This document shows positions 27,519-36,547 of a stretch of DNA of 64,000 bases, piece after piece (the stretch's first letter is position 1; each line of letters begins with the position of its first letter). Below the pieces are notes generated by a model, which had not been told where the DNA came from, did not search any database, and saw only the letters and a program-made list of their open reading frames with translations. The translations under genes and the position numbers were made by a program. The DNA is taken from positions 310,001-374,000 of the forward strand of contig NZ_WBOM01000001.1 in assembly GCF_008973755.1 (NCBI RefSeq). Reading direction: 5' to 3'. The DNA comes from Nitrincola alkalilacustris (GTDB lineage: Bacteria > Pseudomonadota > Gammaproteobacteria > Pseudomonadales > Balneatricaceae).

Positions 27519-29069
27519 CTAAAGCTTCAGCAGTCTGAGCAGCCAGTCGGTATCCAGATGCGCATCCAGCATATCGGCCAGCCGATCCAGTGAGGCCTCA
27601 CGGTGTTGCTGATAGTCGACCCGGGTCTGCAACCTCTGGCCTGGATGGCCCTCGCCCAGAAAGCCGAGCAGGGCAGAGCAGGCCTCGGCTTGATCAAAGA
27701 TGCCGTGCATATAGGTGCCGATGATCTGACCATCAGTGCTGATGGCGCCATCTCTCTGATCTGTTTCGTCAGTCAGACTACGAGGAGGGCAGTGAGTCAG
27801 ACAGCGATTCAGGGCGCTGCCCTCACTGTGGCCGTTGTGGATCTCGTAGCCGCTGAAAGCCATGCCTGACTCGGTTGCAGAGTAAGAGGCTGAGTCAGGG
27901 CTTGAGTCAGCGTTTGAATCAGAGCCGGCGCCCGGTAACTGCAAAGTGCCGCTGATATGGCGCAGCGTCTTTTTCTGCATCAGCTTGGTCGTCATATCCA
28001 GCAGCCCCAGGCCCTGACTGCTACCAGGTTCACCCTCGACACCCAGTGGGTCGTGGATCGTCTGGCCGAGCATCTGGAAACCGCCACAGATTCCCATCAC
28101 TTTGCCACCATAGCGCAGATGGCGCTGAATCACATCGGGCCAGCCCTGTTGCTGCAGCCAGGCCAGATCCTGACGCGTGTTCTTGCTCCCTGGCAACAGG
28201 ATCACATCCGCCGCCGAGATCGTTTCATCCTGCCCGACAAAGCTCAGCTCCACGCCGGGGTGCAGGCGCAGTGGATCAAAGTCATTATGATTGCTCATGC
28301 GGGGCAGGCGGGGAATCACGATCTTCAGCGCACCTGCTTCATGCTCACCGGCATCGGCGACACTGTCCTCGGCATCCAGCAGCAGTCCCTGCAGATAGGG
28401 TAGAACGCCGAGTACCGGTTTGCCGGTACGGGCCGTCAGCCACTCAAGGCCCGAGGTCAGCAGTGCCGGATCGCCACGGAAGCGGTTGATGATAAAACCG
28501 CGCGTGCGCGCCTGTTCAGATTCTGACAGCAATGCCAGCGTGCCAACCAGTTGTGCAAAGACGCCGCCGCGATCGATATCACCGACCAGCAGTACCGGGC
28601 AGTCGATCGCTTCAGCAAAGCCCATGTTTGCAATATCGCGATCTCGCAGATTGATCTCGGCCGGGCTGCCGGCGCCTTCGGCGATGATGATCTGATGGCG
28701 TTGGCTCAGAGCCTGCCAGGCGTCCAGCATCTCTGTGCGGGCATGGGTTTTGAACTGATGATAATCGATCGCATCCATATTGCCGTACACCTGCCCGCGC
28801 ACGATCACCTGCGCCCCGCGATCACTCTGAGGTTTGAGCAGAATCGGGTTCATGTCGCTGTGTGGCGGAAGTCCACAGGCCAGCGCCTGCAGTGCGGTGG
28901 AGCGACCGATCTCGCCGCCGTCGATCGTCACGGCACTGTTCAGCGCCATGTTCTGCGGCTTGAAGGGTGCCACTGACACGCCGCGGCGGGCCAGCCAGCG
29001 ACACAGCGCCGCGACCACCGTACTCTTGCCGGCATCTGAGGTGGTGCCCTGGATCATCAATGTGGTCAT
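27519..29069 (-). CDS. cobQ: cobyric acid synthase
   Basis: Glutamine-dependent amidation of adenosylcobyrinic acid a,c-diamide at four positions. N-terminal ATPase: [10 protein letters not shown] at 8-17, [10 protein letters not shown] at 36-44 and the metal/acid region [12 protein letters not shown]-terminal class I glutaminase-like domain with Cys328 in [10 protein letters not shown] and the His-containing [10 protein letters not shown]. The 516 residues include an unusual low-complexity Ser/Asp-rich insert at ~381-404 just before YEIH. Last gene of the cobB-cobO-cobQ run, 3 bp after cobO. Confidence 0.95.
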   Translation of the reverse strand: MTTLMIQGTTSDAGKSTVVAALCRWLARRGVSVAPFKPQNMALNSAVTIDGGEIGRSTALQALACGLPPHSDMNPILLKPQSDRGAQVIVRGQVYGNMDAIDYHQFKTHARTEMLDAWQALSQRHQIIIAEGAGSPAEINLRDRDIANMGFAEAIDCPVLLVGDIDRGGVFAQLVGTLALLSESEQARTRGFIINRFRGDPALLTSGLEWLTARTGKPVLGVLPYLQGLLLDAEDSVADAGEHEAGALKIVIPRLPRMSNHNDFDPLRLHPGVELSFVGQDETISAADVILLPGSKNTRQDLAWLQQQGWPDVIQRHLRYGGKVMGICGGFQMLGQTIHDPLGVEGEPGSSQGLGLLDMTTKLMQKKTLRHISGTLQLPGAGSDSNADSSPDSASYSATESGMAFSGYEIHNGHSEGSALNRCLTHCPPRSLTDETDQRDGAISTDGQIIGTYMHGIFDQAEACSALLGFLGEGHPGQRLQTRVDYQQHREASLDRLADMLDAHLDTDWLLRLLKL

Positions 29070-29072
29070 AAC

Positions 29073-29684
29073 TTACAGCTCGATCCCTTTCTGCGCCTTG
29101 ATCCCCTGATCCTTGAAGGCGTGTTTGATCACCTTCATCTCGGTCACGGTATCGGCCAGGTCGATCAAAAGCTGCGGTGCATTACGGCCAGTCACCACGA
29201 CATGCTGATGCGCCGGGCGGGCCTGCAGATCATCCAGTACCTGATCAAGATCCAGATATTCATAGCGCAGTGCGATATTCAGCTCATCAAGCAGAATCAG
29301 GTCATAGCTCGGATCCTGCAGCATGTCGCGGGTGATCGCCCAGGCCGCTTCAGCGGCGGCGATATCGCGTTGCAGATCTTTCGTTTCCCAGGTGTAGCCT
29401 TCACCCATCACATGGTAGGTTACGCCGGGCTGTCGGCGGAAGAATGCCTCTTCGCCAGTCTGGAAGGCGCCCTTGATGAACTGCACAACACCGACTTTCA
29501 TATCATGCCCCAGTGCGCGGGCCAGCATACCGAAACCGGAGCTGCTCTTGCCCTTGCCCGGGCCAGTCAGCACCAGCAGTACCCCCTGTTCGTTCTGCGC
29601 CTCTTCTATGCGCTGGCGCATGAATGCCTGTTTGCGCTCCATGCGGCGTGCGTGGCGTTCGGGATCGCGTGTTTTATCCTGCAT
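29073..29684 (-). CDS. cobO: cob(I)yrinic acid a,c-diamide adenosyltransferase
   Basis: Attaches the adenosyl group from ATP to the cobalt of cob(I)yrinate diamide (CobA/BtuR/CobO family). The ATP loop is TGPGKGKSSSGFGMLARALGH near residue 35; the family motifs VVQFIKGAF, YDLILLDELNIALRY and VVTGRNAPQLLIDLADTVTEM follow. The ATG at 29684 (MQDKTRDPERH) has GAGG 6 nt upstream and gives the usual ~203 residues; an in-frame start at 29774 lies deep in cobB and is rejected. It overlaps the end of cobB by 11 bp, so translation is coupled. Confidence 0.95.
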   Translation of the reverse strand: MQDKTRDPERHARRMERKQAFMRQRIEEAQNEQGVLLVLTGPGKGKSSSGFGMLARALGHDMKVGVVQFIKGAFQTGEEAFFRRQPGVTYHVMGEGYTWETKDLQRDIAAAEAAWAITRDMLQDPSYDLILLDELNIALRYEYLDLDQVLDDLQARPAHQHVVVTGRNAPQLLIDLADTVTEMKVIKHAFKDQGIKAQKGIEL

Positions 29685-31017
29685 CTTGTACCTCGCATTG
29701 TTTATTTGATGGTGTGAAGGTCTGAGCTGTGAACAGGTCGGCCACCAGCTCCGGAGCAGATGGGAAGTAACCATGGAAGTAGCTGGCGATCAGGGAGCCG
29801 ACACGATACACGGGTTCCGCTTCGGTACCGGCCAGGATGCGGGCGCGAGTGATCGGTGTTTCTGTGGTTTCGAGGCGGGAGTGGTGGTAGGTGTGCCCCC
29901 GCAGCTCGCCTTTATCGGTATGTACCGACTGCAGACCGATCGCCTGTAATCTTTGCTGCATTCTGGCGCTGCCTTTGAGCAGGTTAAACAGCGGATAGCT
30001 TTGCTCCTCGCGGTCAACGAGGGTTTCACAGCTCGCCATCAATCCGCCACACTCGGCCAGAATCGGTTTGCCTGCCTGATGATGGGCCTGAATCGATGCG
30101 ATCATCGACAGGTTCTGCGCCAGCGTAGCGCCATGCAGCTCTGGATAACCACCGGGCAACCACAGCGCATCAGCGGCGGGTAACTGAGTATCTGTAAGTG
30201 GTGAAAAGAACAGCAACTCGGCGCCCATCGCCTGCAACAGATCAAGATTGGCACGATAGATAAAGGCGAAAGCAGCATCCTGTGCCACTGCAATACGCCA
30301 GCCTTCGAGCAGGCGTGGTGGAGGCGTCGGGCGTTCGGCACTGAGCGTCACGCGTGTTGGTAGTCGATCGAGCCCGGCTGCTCTCAAGACTTCGGCGGCC
30401 TGGTCCAGTTGTTCATCCAGTCCGGTCAGTTCGGTCGCCTGCACCAGGCCAAGATGGCGATCGGGCATCATCATCGCATCATGGCGAGGCACGGCGCCGA
30501 GCAACTGAATACCTTCTGGCATTGCAGATCGCAGTATCTCGGTATGACGAGGACTGCCGACACGATTGGCAATGACTTCATGTATCTGCAGCTCGGGGTG
30601 AAAGTGTGCCAACCCCTGCGCCACGGCGGCAAATGTCTGTGCCATACCCCAGGCATCGATCACCGGCAGGGCCGGGATTCCGGCGAGAATTGCCAGATCG
30701 GCACTGGATGGGCAGCCATCAAACAGCCCCATGGAGCCTTCCACCAGAATCAGATCAGCATCCTGTGCCGCCTCGGCCAGACGCCAGCGACACTCGGCCT
30801 CACCGGTCATCCAGGGGTGCAACTGATACACAGGTTGGCCGGATGCCAGCTCCTGCAGCATCGGGTCGAGATAATCAGGCCCGTGTTTGAACACGCGCAC
30901 CTTGAGCCCGGCGTTGCGGTGCAGTCGGGCTAGCGCCGCTGTCACCATGGATTTTCCCTGTCCTGAGCCAGGGGCAGTGATCAGTGCAGCGGATGCTGTG
31001 GCAGTAATGGAAGACAT
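29674..31017 (-). CDS. cobB: cobyrinic acid a,c-diamide synthase
   Basis: ATP- and glutamine-dependent amidase (CobB/CbiA). N-terminal ATPase: APGSGQGKSMVTAAL at ~15-29 and VFKHGPDYLDP. The C-terminal class I glutamine amidotransferase domain has the active cysteine in ILAECGGLM (about residue 327) and the final HTYHHSR/SYFHGYF histidines. 447 residues, usual length. Genes for corrin ring assembly (cobI-cobN) are not in the window, so the substrate must be made elsewhere. It is 9 bp from btuD, suggesting one transcript from btuB to cobQ. Confidence 0.95.
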   Translation of the reverse strand: MSSITATASAALITAPGSGQGKSMVTAALARLHRNAGLKVRVFKHGPDYLDPMLQELASGQPVYQLHPWMTGEAECRWRLAEAAQDADLILVEGSMGLFDGCPSSADLAILAGIPALPVIDAWGMAQTFAAVAQGLAHFHPELQIHEVIANRVGSPRHTEILRSAMPEGIQLLGAVPRHDAMMMPDRHLGLVQATELTGLDEQLDQAAEVLRAAGLDRLPTRVTLSAERPTPPPRLLEGWRIAVAQDAAFAFIYRANLDLLQAMGAELLFFSPLTDTQLPAADALWLPGGYPELHGATLAQNLSMIASIQAHHQAGKPILAECGGLMASCETLVDREEQSYPLFNLLKGSARMQQRLQAIGLQSVHTDKGELRGHTYHHSRLETTETPITRARILAGTEAEPVYRVGSLIASYFHGYFPSAPELVADLFTAQTFTPSNKQCEVQDAG

Positions 31018-31026
31018 GGCGATCCT

Positions 31027-31800
31027 TCAGTCTCGTGCGGGGATGAAAATGGGTGTGCCATCAATCATTGTGGTGATCAGGCGCTGGTTATAGAGTTTTT
31101 CCAGTGCAGAGGGGATCAGCATGCTCCGGGTGTCGCCCCAGCAGGCCTCTCCATCCGGGTAGAGCAGCAGAATCCGGTCACACCAGCGGGCGGCAAGGTT
31201 CAGGTCATGCAGGCACATGAATACCGCCTTGCCAGCCGCGGCCTGGCGCGACAGCAGTTCGAGTACCGCGACCTGATGGTGCAGATCCAGATGATTGGTT
31301 GGCTCATCTGCGAGCCAGATCTCGGGCGCTTGTGTCAGCAGTGTGGCGATGGCTACACGCTGGCGCTCACCACCCGACAGGGTACTGACCAGTCGATCAC
31401 CCAGATGCGCGACATCCAGTGCTGCAAGGGCGGCTTCCGCCTGGTTGATATCCTCGGCTCCCTCCATCTGCCAGGCAGACAGAAACGGATGGCGTCCGAT
31501 CAAGGCGGTTTCGCGCACGGTGGCCGGGAAACCATCCTGACGCTCCTGAAACACCAGCCCCAGATGCTGAGCAATGGCCCGCCGTTTCAACGATGCCAGA
31601 GGTTCATCATTGAGTAGTATCTGCCCGGAGCGAGGTGGACGAAGCCCTGCCAGTGTATGCAACAGCGTGGTTTTGCCAGCACCATTCGGGCCCAGTACTC
31701 CCCATACCTGCCCCGGTTCCACACTCAGGCTAATGGCTCTGCCATCAGCACGCGCTGGAACATCAATGATCAGATCCTTCAGCTCAAGGCAGCTCATCAT
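31027..31800 (-). CDS. btuD: vitamin B12 ABC transporter ATP-binding protein
   Basis: FecE/BtuD-type ATPase of 257 residues: Walker A GPNGAGKTT, signature LSGGERQRVAIA, Walker B WLADEPTNHLD. Overlaps btuC by 4 bp and belongs to the btuF-btuC-btuD set downstream of the cobalamin riboswitch, which makes corrinoid import its most likely role. A double Met (MMSC) makes the start uncertain by 3 bp. Confidence 0.92.
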   Translation of the reverse strand: MMSCLELKDLIIDVPARADGRAISLSVEPGQVWGVLGPNGAGKTTLLHTLAGLRPPRSGQILLNDEPLASLKRRAIAQHLGLVFQERQDGFPATVRETALIGRHPFLSAWQMEGAEDINQAEAALAALDVAHLGDRLVSTLSGGERQRVAIATLLTQAPEIWLADEPTNHLDLHHQVAVLELLSRQAAAGKAVFMCLHDLNLAARWCDRILLLYPDGEACWGDTRSMLIPSALEKLYNQRLITTMIDGTPIFIPARD

Positions 31801-32825
31801 CGACTCCTGTACAGCAGGAAGAGGAAGGTAGGCACACCGAGCAGGGCGGTCAGCACACCCACGGGCAGTTGTTCCGGCGCGATGATTGTACGTGCCAGCG
31901 TATCCGCAAGGGTCAGCAGTGTGCCGCCTGCCAGCACGCAGGCGGGTAAGATCAGGCGCTGATCATTGCCCAGCATCAGGCGCAACATATGTGGCACGAT
32001 CAAACCAACAAAACCGACACTGCCGGCGGTGGTGACAGCTACTGCTGTGAGCAGACTGGCCAGAATATAGATCAGCGCCTCCATCGGCTTCACGGCAACT
32101 CCCAGCGCAGCCGCCTGCAGTGGCCCTCGTGCGAGCACATTGAGACTACGCCCGAAGGGTGTCAGCACCAGACAGACCATCAGTAATATGATCAACGCAG
32201 GCCAGGGCGTTCTGGCGTAGGAGAGATCGCCCATCAACCAGTAGAGCATGCCGGGCAGGCGTTGCGGGGGACTCAACGCCAGCATCAGGGTGATCACGGC
32301 GCCCCAGCCGGAGGCGACGACCACGCCGGTCAGCAACAGCCGTGACGGCGTCCAACTGCCGGTGCCATGGGCCAGACCAAACACCAGCAGAGTGGCTGAC
32401 AGGGCACCGATCAGTGCCGAACCTGAAATCAAAAAACCGCCGAGACCGGCCAGCATCGCTGTCAGCGCGCCGACAGCTGCACCGCCGGATATCCCCAGAA
32501 TATAGGGATCTGCGAGCGGGTTACGCAGCAGTATCTGCATCAGCGCACCGGCCAGCGCCAGCAGTCCGCCTGTGGCGAAGGCAGAGAGTGTGCGTGGCAG
32601 GCGAAGCTCCAGAATCAGGGTGCGCTGCAGGTCACTGCCCTGGCCGGTGAAAACGGCGATCACATCCTGGAGTGGAATGCTGGAGCTGCCATGCGCGATA
32701 GAGAAGATCATCGCCATCAGGGCTGCCAGTGACAGTGTCAGCAGGGGAATACCGATCTGTCTTGAAAAGGAGGTATGCCCAGGCCGTGGTGCCGCTGAGT
32801 GGTTTGAGGGCTCAGCGTCGTGCAC
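31797..32825 (-). CDS. btuC: vitamin B12 ABC transporter permease
   Basis: FecCD-family permease, 342 residues, about ten transmembrane helices after a cytoplasmic basic N-terminus. Family segments LRLPRTLSAFATGGLLALAG, LADPYILGISGGAAVGA, LLTGVVVASGWGAVITL and VGFVGLIVPHMLRLMLG are all visible. Overlaps btuF by 14 bp and btuD by 4 bp. Confidence 0.93.
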   Translation of the reverse strand: MHDAEPSNHSAAPRPGHTSFSRQIGIPLLTLSLAALMAMIFSIAHGSSSIPLQDVIAVFTGQGSDLQRTLILELRLPRTLSAFATGGLLALAGALMQILLRNPLADPYILGISGGAAVGALTAMLAGLGGFLISGSALIGALSATLLVFGLAHGTGSWTPSRLLLTGVVVASGWGAVITLMLALSPPQRLPGMLYWLMGDLSYARTPWPALIILLMVCLVLTPFGRSLNVLARGPLQAAALGVAVKPMEALIYILASLLTAVAVTTAGSVGFVGLIVPHMLRLMLGNDQRLILPACVLAGGTLLTLADTLARTIIAPEQLPVGVLTALLGVPTFLFLLYRSR

Positions 32826-33702
32826 GTGCTATCTCCAGCTTCTCGCAGAACAGCTGCGCGCCCGCCAGCATGCGTGGCGTGGGCCTTTGTATCAGAGAGG
32901 GCGGGATAAAGAACAGATTGCTCTGCTGCGTTGCCTGCAGGCTGCTGTAGTGAGTCCAGTCGGTTAACCACTCTTTATTCTCTTCACCCATGCCACCGGC
33001 CAGAATCGCTTCCGGATTGGCAGTCAGCACTGACTCTACATCAATGCGGGGAATCAGGCGGGGCAGGTCGGCAAACACATTCTCACCGCCACACAGCTCA
33101 ATGACCTGATGGATCAGATGATCGCCATTAACCGTCATCAGTGGTTCCTTCCACACCTGATAGAAAACGCTGATTGGTGAACTGTCCTGATAGCGCTGGC
33201 GCAGAGTATCGATACCCTGACGAAAATCCTCGGCGACGGCCAGGCCGTCAGTATCAGTTCCGGCCAGATGCGCCATACGCTCTATCGCGGTCGATACATC
33301 CTCAAAGGTACGTGGTTCCAGATAGAAGATGGGCAGACCCAACTCCTCAAGCCGTTCAGTCTGCTCAACCGGATTGCCGGTTACCCAGCCGATCACCAGA
33401 TCCGGCTGCAGCGCGATCAGGGTTTCCATATCCACCCGGGTATGGCTGCCCACCGAGGTGACCTGACGGGCTTCAGGGGGATAATCACTGTAGGCGACCA
33501 CCGCCACCACCTGATCACCGGCCCCGGCAGCATAGACCAGCTCCGTGGCACCGGGTGACAGGGCCGCGATACGCTGAGCCGGTTGATCGAGACACACCTG
33601 ACGACCCTTGTCATCCAGCACACACAAAGCGTCTGCCCAGGCGAAGGGGATCAACCCGGTCAGGAGCAGGGCGGCGGAACATAGCTGTCGCAGGTGTGGC
33701 AT
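32812..33702 (-). CDS. btuF: cobalamin-binding periplasmic protein
   Basis: Periplasmic corrinoid-binding protein, 296 residues, with a signal peptide (LCSAALLLTGLIPFAWA). It has the class III binding-protein pattern: RIAALSPGATELVYAAGAGDQVVAV, SVGSHTRVDMETLIALQPDLVIGW, VFYQVWKEPLMTVNGDHLIHQVIELCGGENVF. The cysteine and Trp-Lys-Glu-Pro-Leu segment are BtuF-like. Its upstream neighbour is a palindromic element, then btuB. Confidence 0.92.
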   Translation of the reverse strand: MPHLRQLCSAALLLTGLIPFAWADALCVLDDKGRQVCLDQPAQRIAALSPGATELVYAAGAGDQVVAVVAYSDYPPEARQVTSVGSHTRVDMETLIALQPDLVIGWVTGNPVEQTERLEELGLPIFYLEPRTFEDVSTAIERMAHLAGTDTDGLAVAEDFRQGIDTLRQRYQDSSPISVFYQVWKEPLMTVNGDHLIHQVIELCGGENVFADLPRLIPRIDVESVLTANPEAILAGGMGEENKEWLTDWTHYSSLQATQQSNLFFIPPSLIQRPTPRMLAGAQLFCEKLEIARARR

Positions 33703-33729
33703 CTGTATCGGTTCTCTTGCTGATTACTT

Positions 33730-33818
33730 TATCCTGATGACCTTGGGTGAGACGCCGTGAATACGTCCCTGTAGGCTTAAATGCCGCATCCCTGCGGCAT
33801 CCCAAGGTCATCGGGATA
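33730..33818. repeat. complex palindromic intergenic element between btuB and btuF
   Basis: The left arm at 33730-33747 (ends GATGACCTTGGG) and right arm at 33801-33818 (starts CCCAAGGTCATC) form an 18-bp inverted repeat with one T/G mismatch. Within it sits a second perfect hairpin ATGCCGCA-TCCC-TGCGGCAT (33781-33800). It looks like a structured palindromic repeat or mini mobile element rather than a simple terminator; transcription from btuB would have to pass through it. Confidence 0.75.
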
Positions 33819-33841
33819 CACTTCGAGGCTAGGGCCTCAGA

Positions 33842-35662
33842 TTACAGGCCAGTATAGCGCAGGGTCAGGAAGCCGCTGCGACCGGGGTTTTTGTAGTCCC
33901 AGCCACCGAAGCCACGGGTCGTGACATATTCCTTGTCCAGCACATTGTCGAGGGTGACAACCGCAGACCAGTTTCTGGCAAACTCCCATCCTGCTCGCAG
34001 GTTGAGCAGACCATAGCCCGGCATTTTGTCACGGTTGCGACGTGCATTGTAGCGGCTGCCCTGAGTAATGACCGTGGCGCCGAAGGTCCAGTCATTCATG
34101 CGGGTGTCGGCATCCAGGCGAGCGCTTTTGGTGGTACGGCGCTGCAGGCGGGTGTTGTCGGCACGATCGATCGGGTCAAGGCCGGTCAGTGCGGCGCGCA
34201 GAGTCCAGTTCTGGATCTGTGTACCGGCGGCAAGCTCAATGCCACGCACGCGTGCACGGTCGATGTTCTGAGGTGAGAAGAGTCCGCTGGGTGTCGGTGC
34301 CCAGTTGATCAGGTTTTTGTAGTTGGCTTCATAGATCGCCAGATCCCAGAACAGGGTTTCATACTGCCCGCGGGCACCCAGTTCAAAGGTGTTGGAGGTT
34401 TCCGGGTTCAGATCCAAATTGCCACTGCCCGGCCAGTACAGGTCGTTGAAGCTTGGAGCACGGAAAGCCGTGCCGTAGCTGGCACGTAGCGTGTGCTGCT
34501 GATCCAGGTCATACCCGATTGCAATACCGCCTGTCACTTCATCGCCATAGACTTCGTTGTCGTCGTAACGCAGGCTCAACTGCAGGCTGACCGGATTGAA
34601 GTGGAACAGCCCCTGCCCAAACAGCGCATGGTTGTCACGGCTGAGCGAGCCGTAGCTGGAGGTATTGACCTTGTCCTGTACCAGCTCGATACCACCGATC
34701 AGCTCATGCTGTCCTGCCCAGACGTTGTTCTCCCAGCGCAGGCGCTGGCTTTTGGTATCAAAGTTGGAGCGCGAGGTCTGGTAACTGGTGTTTTCGTCAC
34801 GTGCTTCGCTGAGCTGTACGCGTGAGACCCAGTGTTCATTGACCGGCAGGCTGGCGGTTAAGCCAGCAACCTGCAGGCGGAAGTCAGTTTCGCCACCGAC
34901 AAACTCGGTATTGCCGCGACTGCTCATGATCAGGCCGCTGATATCAGCACCATTGTCAAAAGTGTGGCCCAGGCGAGCCAGTCCGGTGGTGTTGTCATAG
35001 CCTCGGCGACCTTGTCCATCACGGATCTCGATACCATCGGTACGGAAGTGGTTGGCGACAAGGTTGAAGCGAGTATTATCCTGACGACCTGAGAAACCGG
35101 CAGTCGCCTGTTTCGAATTAAATGAACCGCCACCGAGGGCCAGATCTACACGCGGTTTGCCCTGACCGTCGGGCAGAAAGCCCTGAATGACCCCGCCGGA
35201 AGCATCGGCACCATAGAGGCTGCCACGCGGACCGCGCACGATCTCGAAGCGCTCAAACAATCCCGGTGTCAGAAACTGCCAGGAAGCGCCGCCGGAGGTT
35301 GCGGTTTGCAGACGGATACCGTCCACCAGCAGCAGCGTGGAGTCACCGGCCGCACCACGGGTGTAAACACTGGTGGTTTTACCGAAGCCACCGTTGGAGC
35401 TGAAATCCACCCCGGGCTGGCCTTTAACCAGGTCGATCAGATCACGAGGCTGTTGCTGCCGAATCTGTTCCTGGTCGATCACCGTAACAGAGGCAAGTGA
35501 GTCATCAGCGGTGCGTGGAGCAAGCGTAGCTGTAACCACTATGGGATTGAAGCGTAAGTCAGCGTCCAGTGGCGCGTCATGGTCGTGTGCGACAGCAGAT
35601 AACGGTAAGGCAGACAGGCAGAGCATGGGCAGATGCTTTGCGTTAAAAACGGACTTGTTCAT
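33842..35662 (-). CDS. btuB: TonB-dependent vitamin B12 receptor
   Basis: Outer-membrane corrinoid transporter. A signal peptide (LPMLCLSALPLSAVA) is followed by a TonB-box-like NPIVVTAT, a plug domain (DLIDLVKGQPGVDFSSNGGFGKTTSVYTRGAAGDSTLLLVDG) and a 22-strand-type barrel that ends with the C-terminal FLTLRYTGL. About 606 residues. ATG 35662 (MNKSVFN) is chosen because it starts the signal peptide directly; an in-frame ATG at 35677 adds five residues. The cobalamin riboswitch upstream and btuFCD downstream support the B12 assignment over other siderophore-like ligands. Confidence 0.93.
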   Translation of the reverse strand: MNKSVFNAKHLPMLCLSALPLSAVAHDHDAPLDADLRFNPIVVTATLAPRTADDSLASVTVIDQEQIRQQQPRDLIDLVKGQPGVDFSSNGGFGKTTSVYTRGAAGDSTLLLVDGIRLQTATSGGASWQFLTPGLFERFEIVRGPRGSLYGADASGGVIQGFLPDGQGKPRVDLALGGGSFNSKQATAGFSGRQDNTRFNLVANHFRTDGIEIRDGQGRRGYDNTTGLARLGHTFDNGADISGLIMSSRGNTEFVGGETDFRLQVAGLTASLPVNEHWVSRVQLSEARDENTSYQTSRSNFDTKSQRLRWENNVWAGQHELIGGIELVQDKVNTSSYGSLSRDNHALFGQGLFHFNPVSLQLSLRYDDNEVYGDEVTGGIAIGYDLDQQHTLRASYGTAFRAPSFNDLYWPGSGNLDLNPETSNTFELGARGQYETLFWDLAIYEANYKNLINWAPTPSGLFSPQNIDRARVRGIELAAGTQIQNWTLRAALTGLDPIDRADNTRLQRRTTKSARLDADTRMNDWTFGATVITQGSRYNARRNRDKMPGYGLLNLRAGWEFARNWSAVVTLDNVLDKEYVTTRGFGGWDYKNPGRSGFLTLRYTGL

Positions 35663-35794
35663 CGGGACGGATCTCATTCACACCATGCACACCCGCACGG
35701 CTGACATTAAGGAAAGCTGTCGGGAAGGAGATCAGGAATAGGGATAACAACAGACGTGTCTGGCCCAGTCCAGTGATCGCCCTCCGCAATCAGG

Positions 35795-35975
35795 CACAAC
35801 ATCACGGGCAGGTCTCCGGGCTGACAAGCGAAAAGCATGCTTTTCGACAGATCGCCTTCCCATACCTGAGTACAGTGGCGTAGGACCTGTCTTGACTTGA
35901 ACACCGTTGCGGGGGCAGCGTCGGATATGAGCCGACTTCCCTATTAATCCCGGACGCACGTCCTGGGAACCTGTG
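35795..35975 (-). ncRNA. cobalamin riboswitch
   Basis: Minus-strand RNA. The B12 box (GCCCGGAGACCTGCC) is at about 35807-35822. Upstream come GCCCCCGCAACGG near 35905-35920 and TTAATAGGGAAG near 35937-35948, each a hallmark of cobalamin riboswitches, in the usual 5'-to-3' order with hairpins between. About 130 nt separate the box from the btuB start. It should repress btuB (and probably downstream genes) when adenosylcobalamin is abundant. Confidence 0.93.
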
Positions 35976-36035
35976 AAGAAGCGAAGGGTACCACTGCATG
36001 GGATGGACCTCAAGGAGGACTGATTAACGCAAATC

Positions 36036-36063
36036 CCTGTTAACGGAATAGTCTGTTAACAGG
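36036..36063. terminator. hairpin between the cobU-like genes and the riboswitch
   Basis: CCTGTTAAC (36036-36044) / GTTAACAGG (36055-36063), perfect 9-bp stem with a 10-nt loop. It lies ~50 bp past the end of the second CobU-like gene on the minus strand, upstream of the riboswitch. There is no T-run, so it is either a weak terminator or an operator. Confidence 0.45.
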
Positions 36064-36109
36064 TGGTCTTGCGTATATTTCCAGGTCAGCATACAACAGT
36101 AGATAAGGT

Positions 36110-36547
36110 TCAGTCTTTAATCGCCCGCGCCAGACCATGCCAGAGGTAGTGGATCTGATCGCAGAGCCTGGCGGCATCCTGGCTTAGCCAGCCGTTGAGA
36201 TCCCGCAGTTGGCGGTCGTGGGCATCGATCGGGACGATACCACGTCCGATCTCCAGCAGGATCAGGCAGACCGCCACGCCCTGTTCCATTTCTGCCTGCT
36301 GCAGGGCGCGCAGTTCATGCTGCAGGGTTTGACGTAGGGTCGTCAGATCGGGTTCATCTGCTGCAGAGAGTAGATCCCGGAGCCAGCATTCCCAGCCCTC
36401 GAGTACCAGCTGATGATTGGGCAATACGCGTGTGTGCCAGCTCTCCAGAGAGTCTCCCTGATAGGCCGAGTGCCAGATCAGCGCATCTGACTGCTGTCGC
36501 GCAAAAGCACGCTTGCCACTGTAACTGCCGCCGATAATCAGTTGCAT
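36110..36547 (-). CDS. short CobU-like nucleotide-binding protein
   Basis: A 145-residue relative of adenosylcobinamide kinase/guanylyltransferase CobU. It keeps a P-loop GGSYSGKR (6-13) and the C-terminal signature EIGRGIVP followed by DRQLRDLNGWLSQDAARLCDQIHYLW, which in CobU reads NEVGMGIVP...RFRD..G. It lacks the middle block that contains the guanylyl-accepting histidine of CobU and is about 35 residues shorter than usual. Its start overlaps the end of the full-length CobU-like gene by 10 bp. The two may form one enzyme (inference), or this may be a kinase-only paralogue. Confidence 0.75.
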   Translation of the reverse strand: MQLIIGGSYSGKRAFARQQSDALIWHSAYQGDSLESWHTRVLPNHQLVLEGWECWLRDLLSAADEPDLTTLRQTLQHELRALQQAEMEQGVAVCLILLEIGRGIVPIDAHDRQLRDLNGWLSQDAARLCDQIHYLWHGLARAIKD

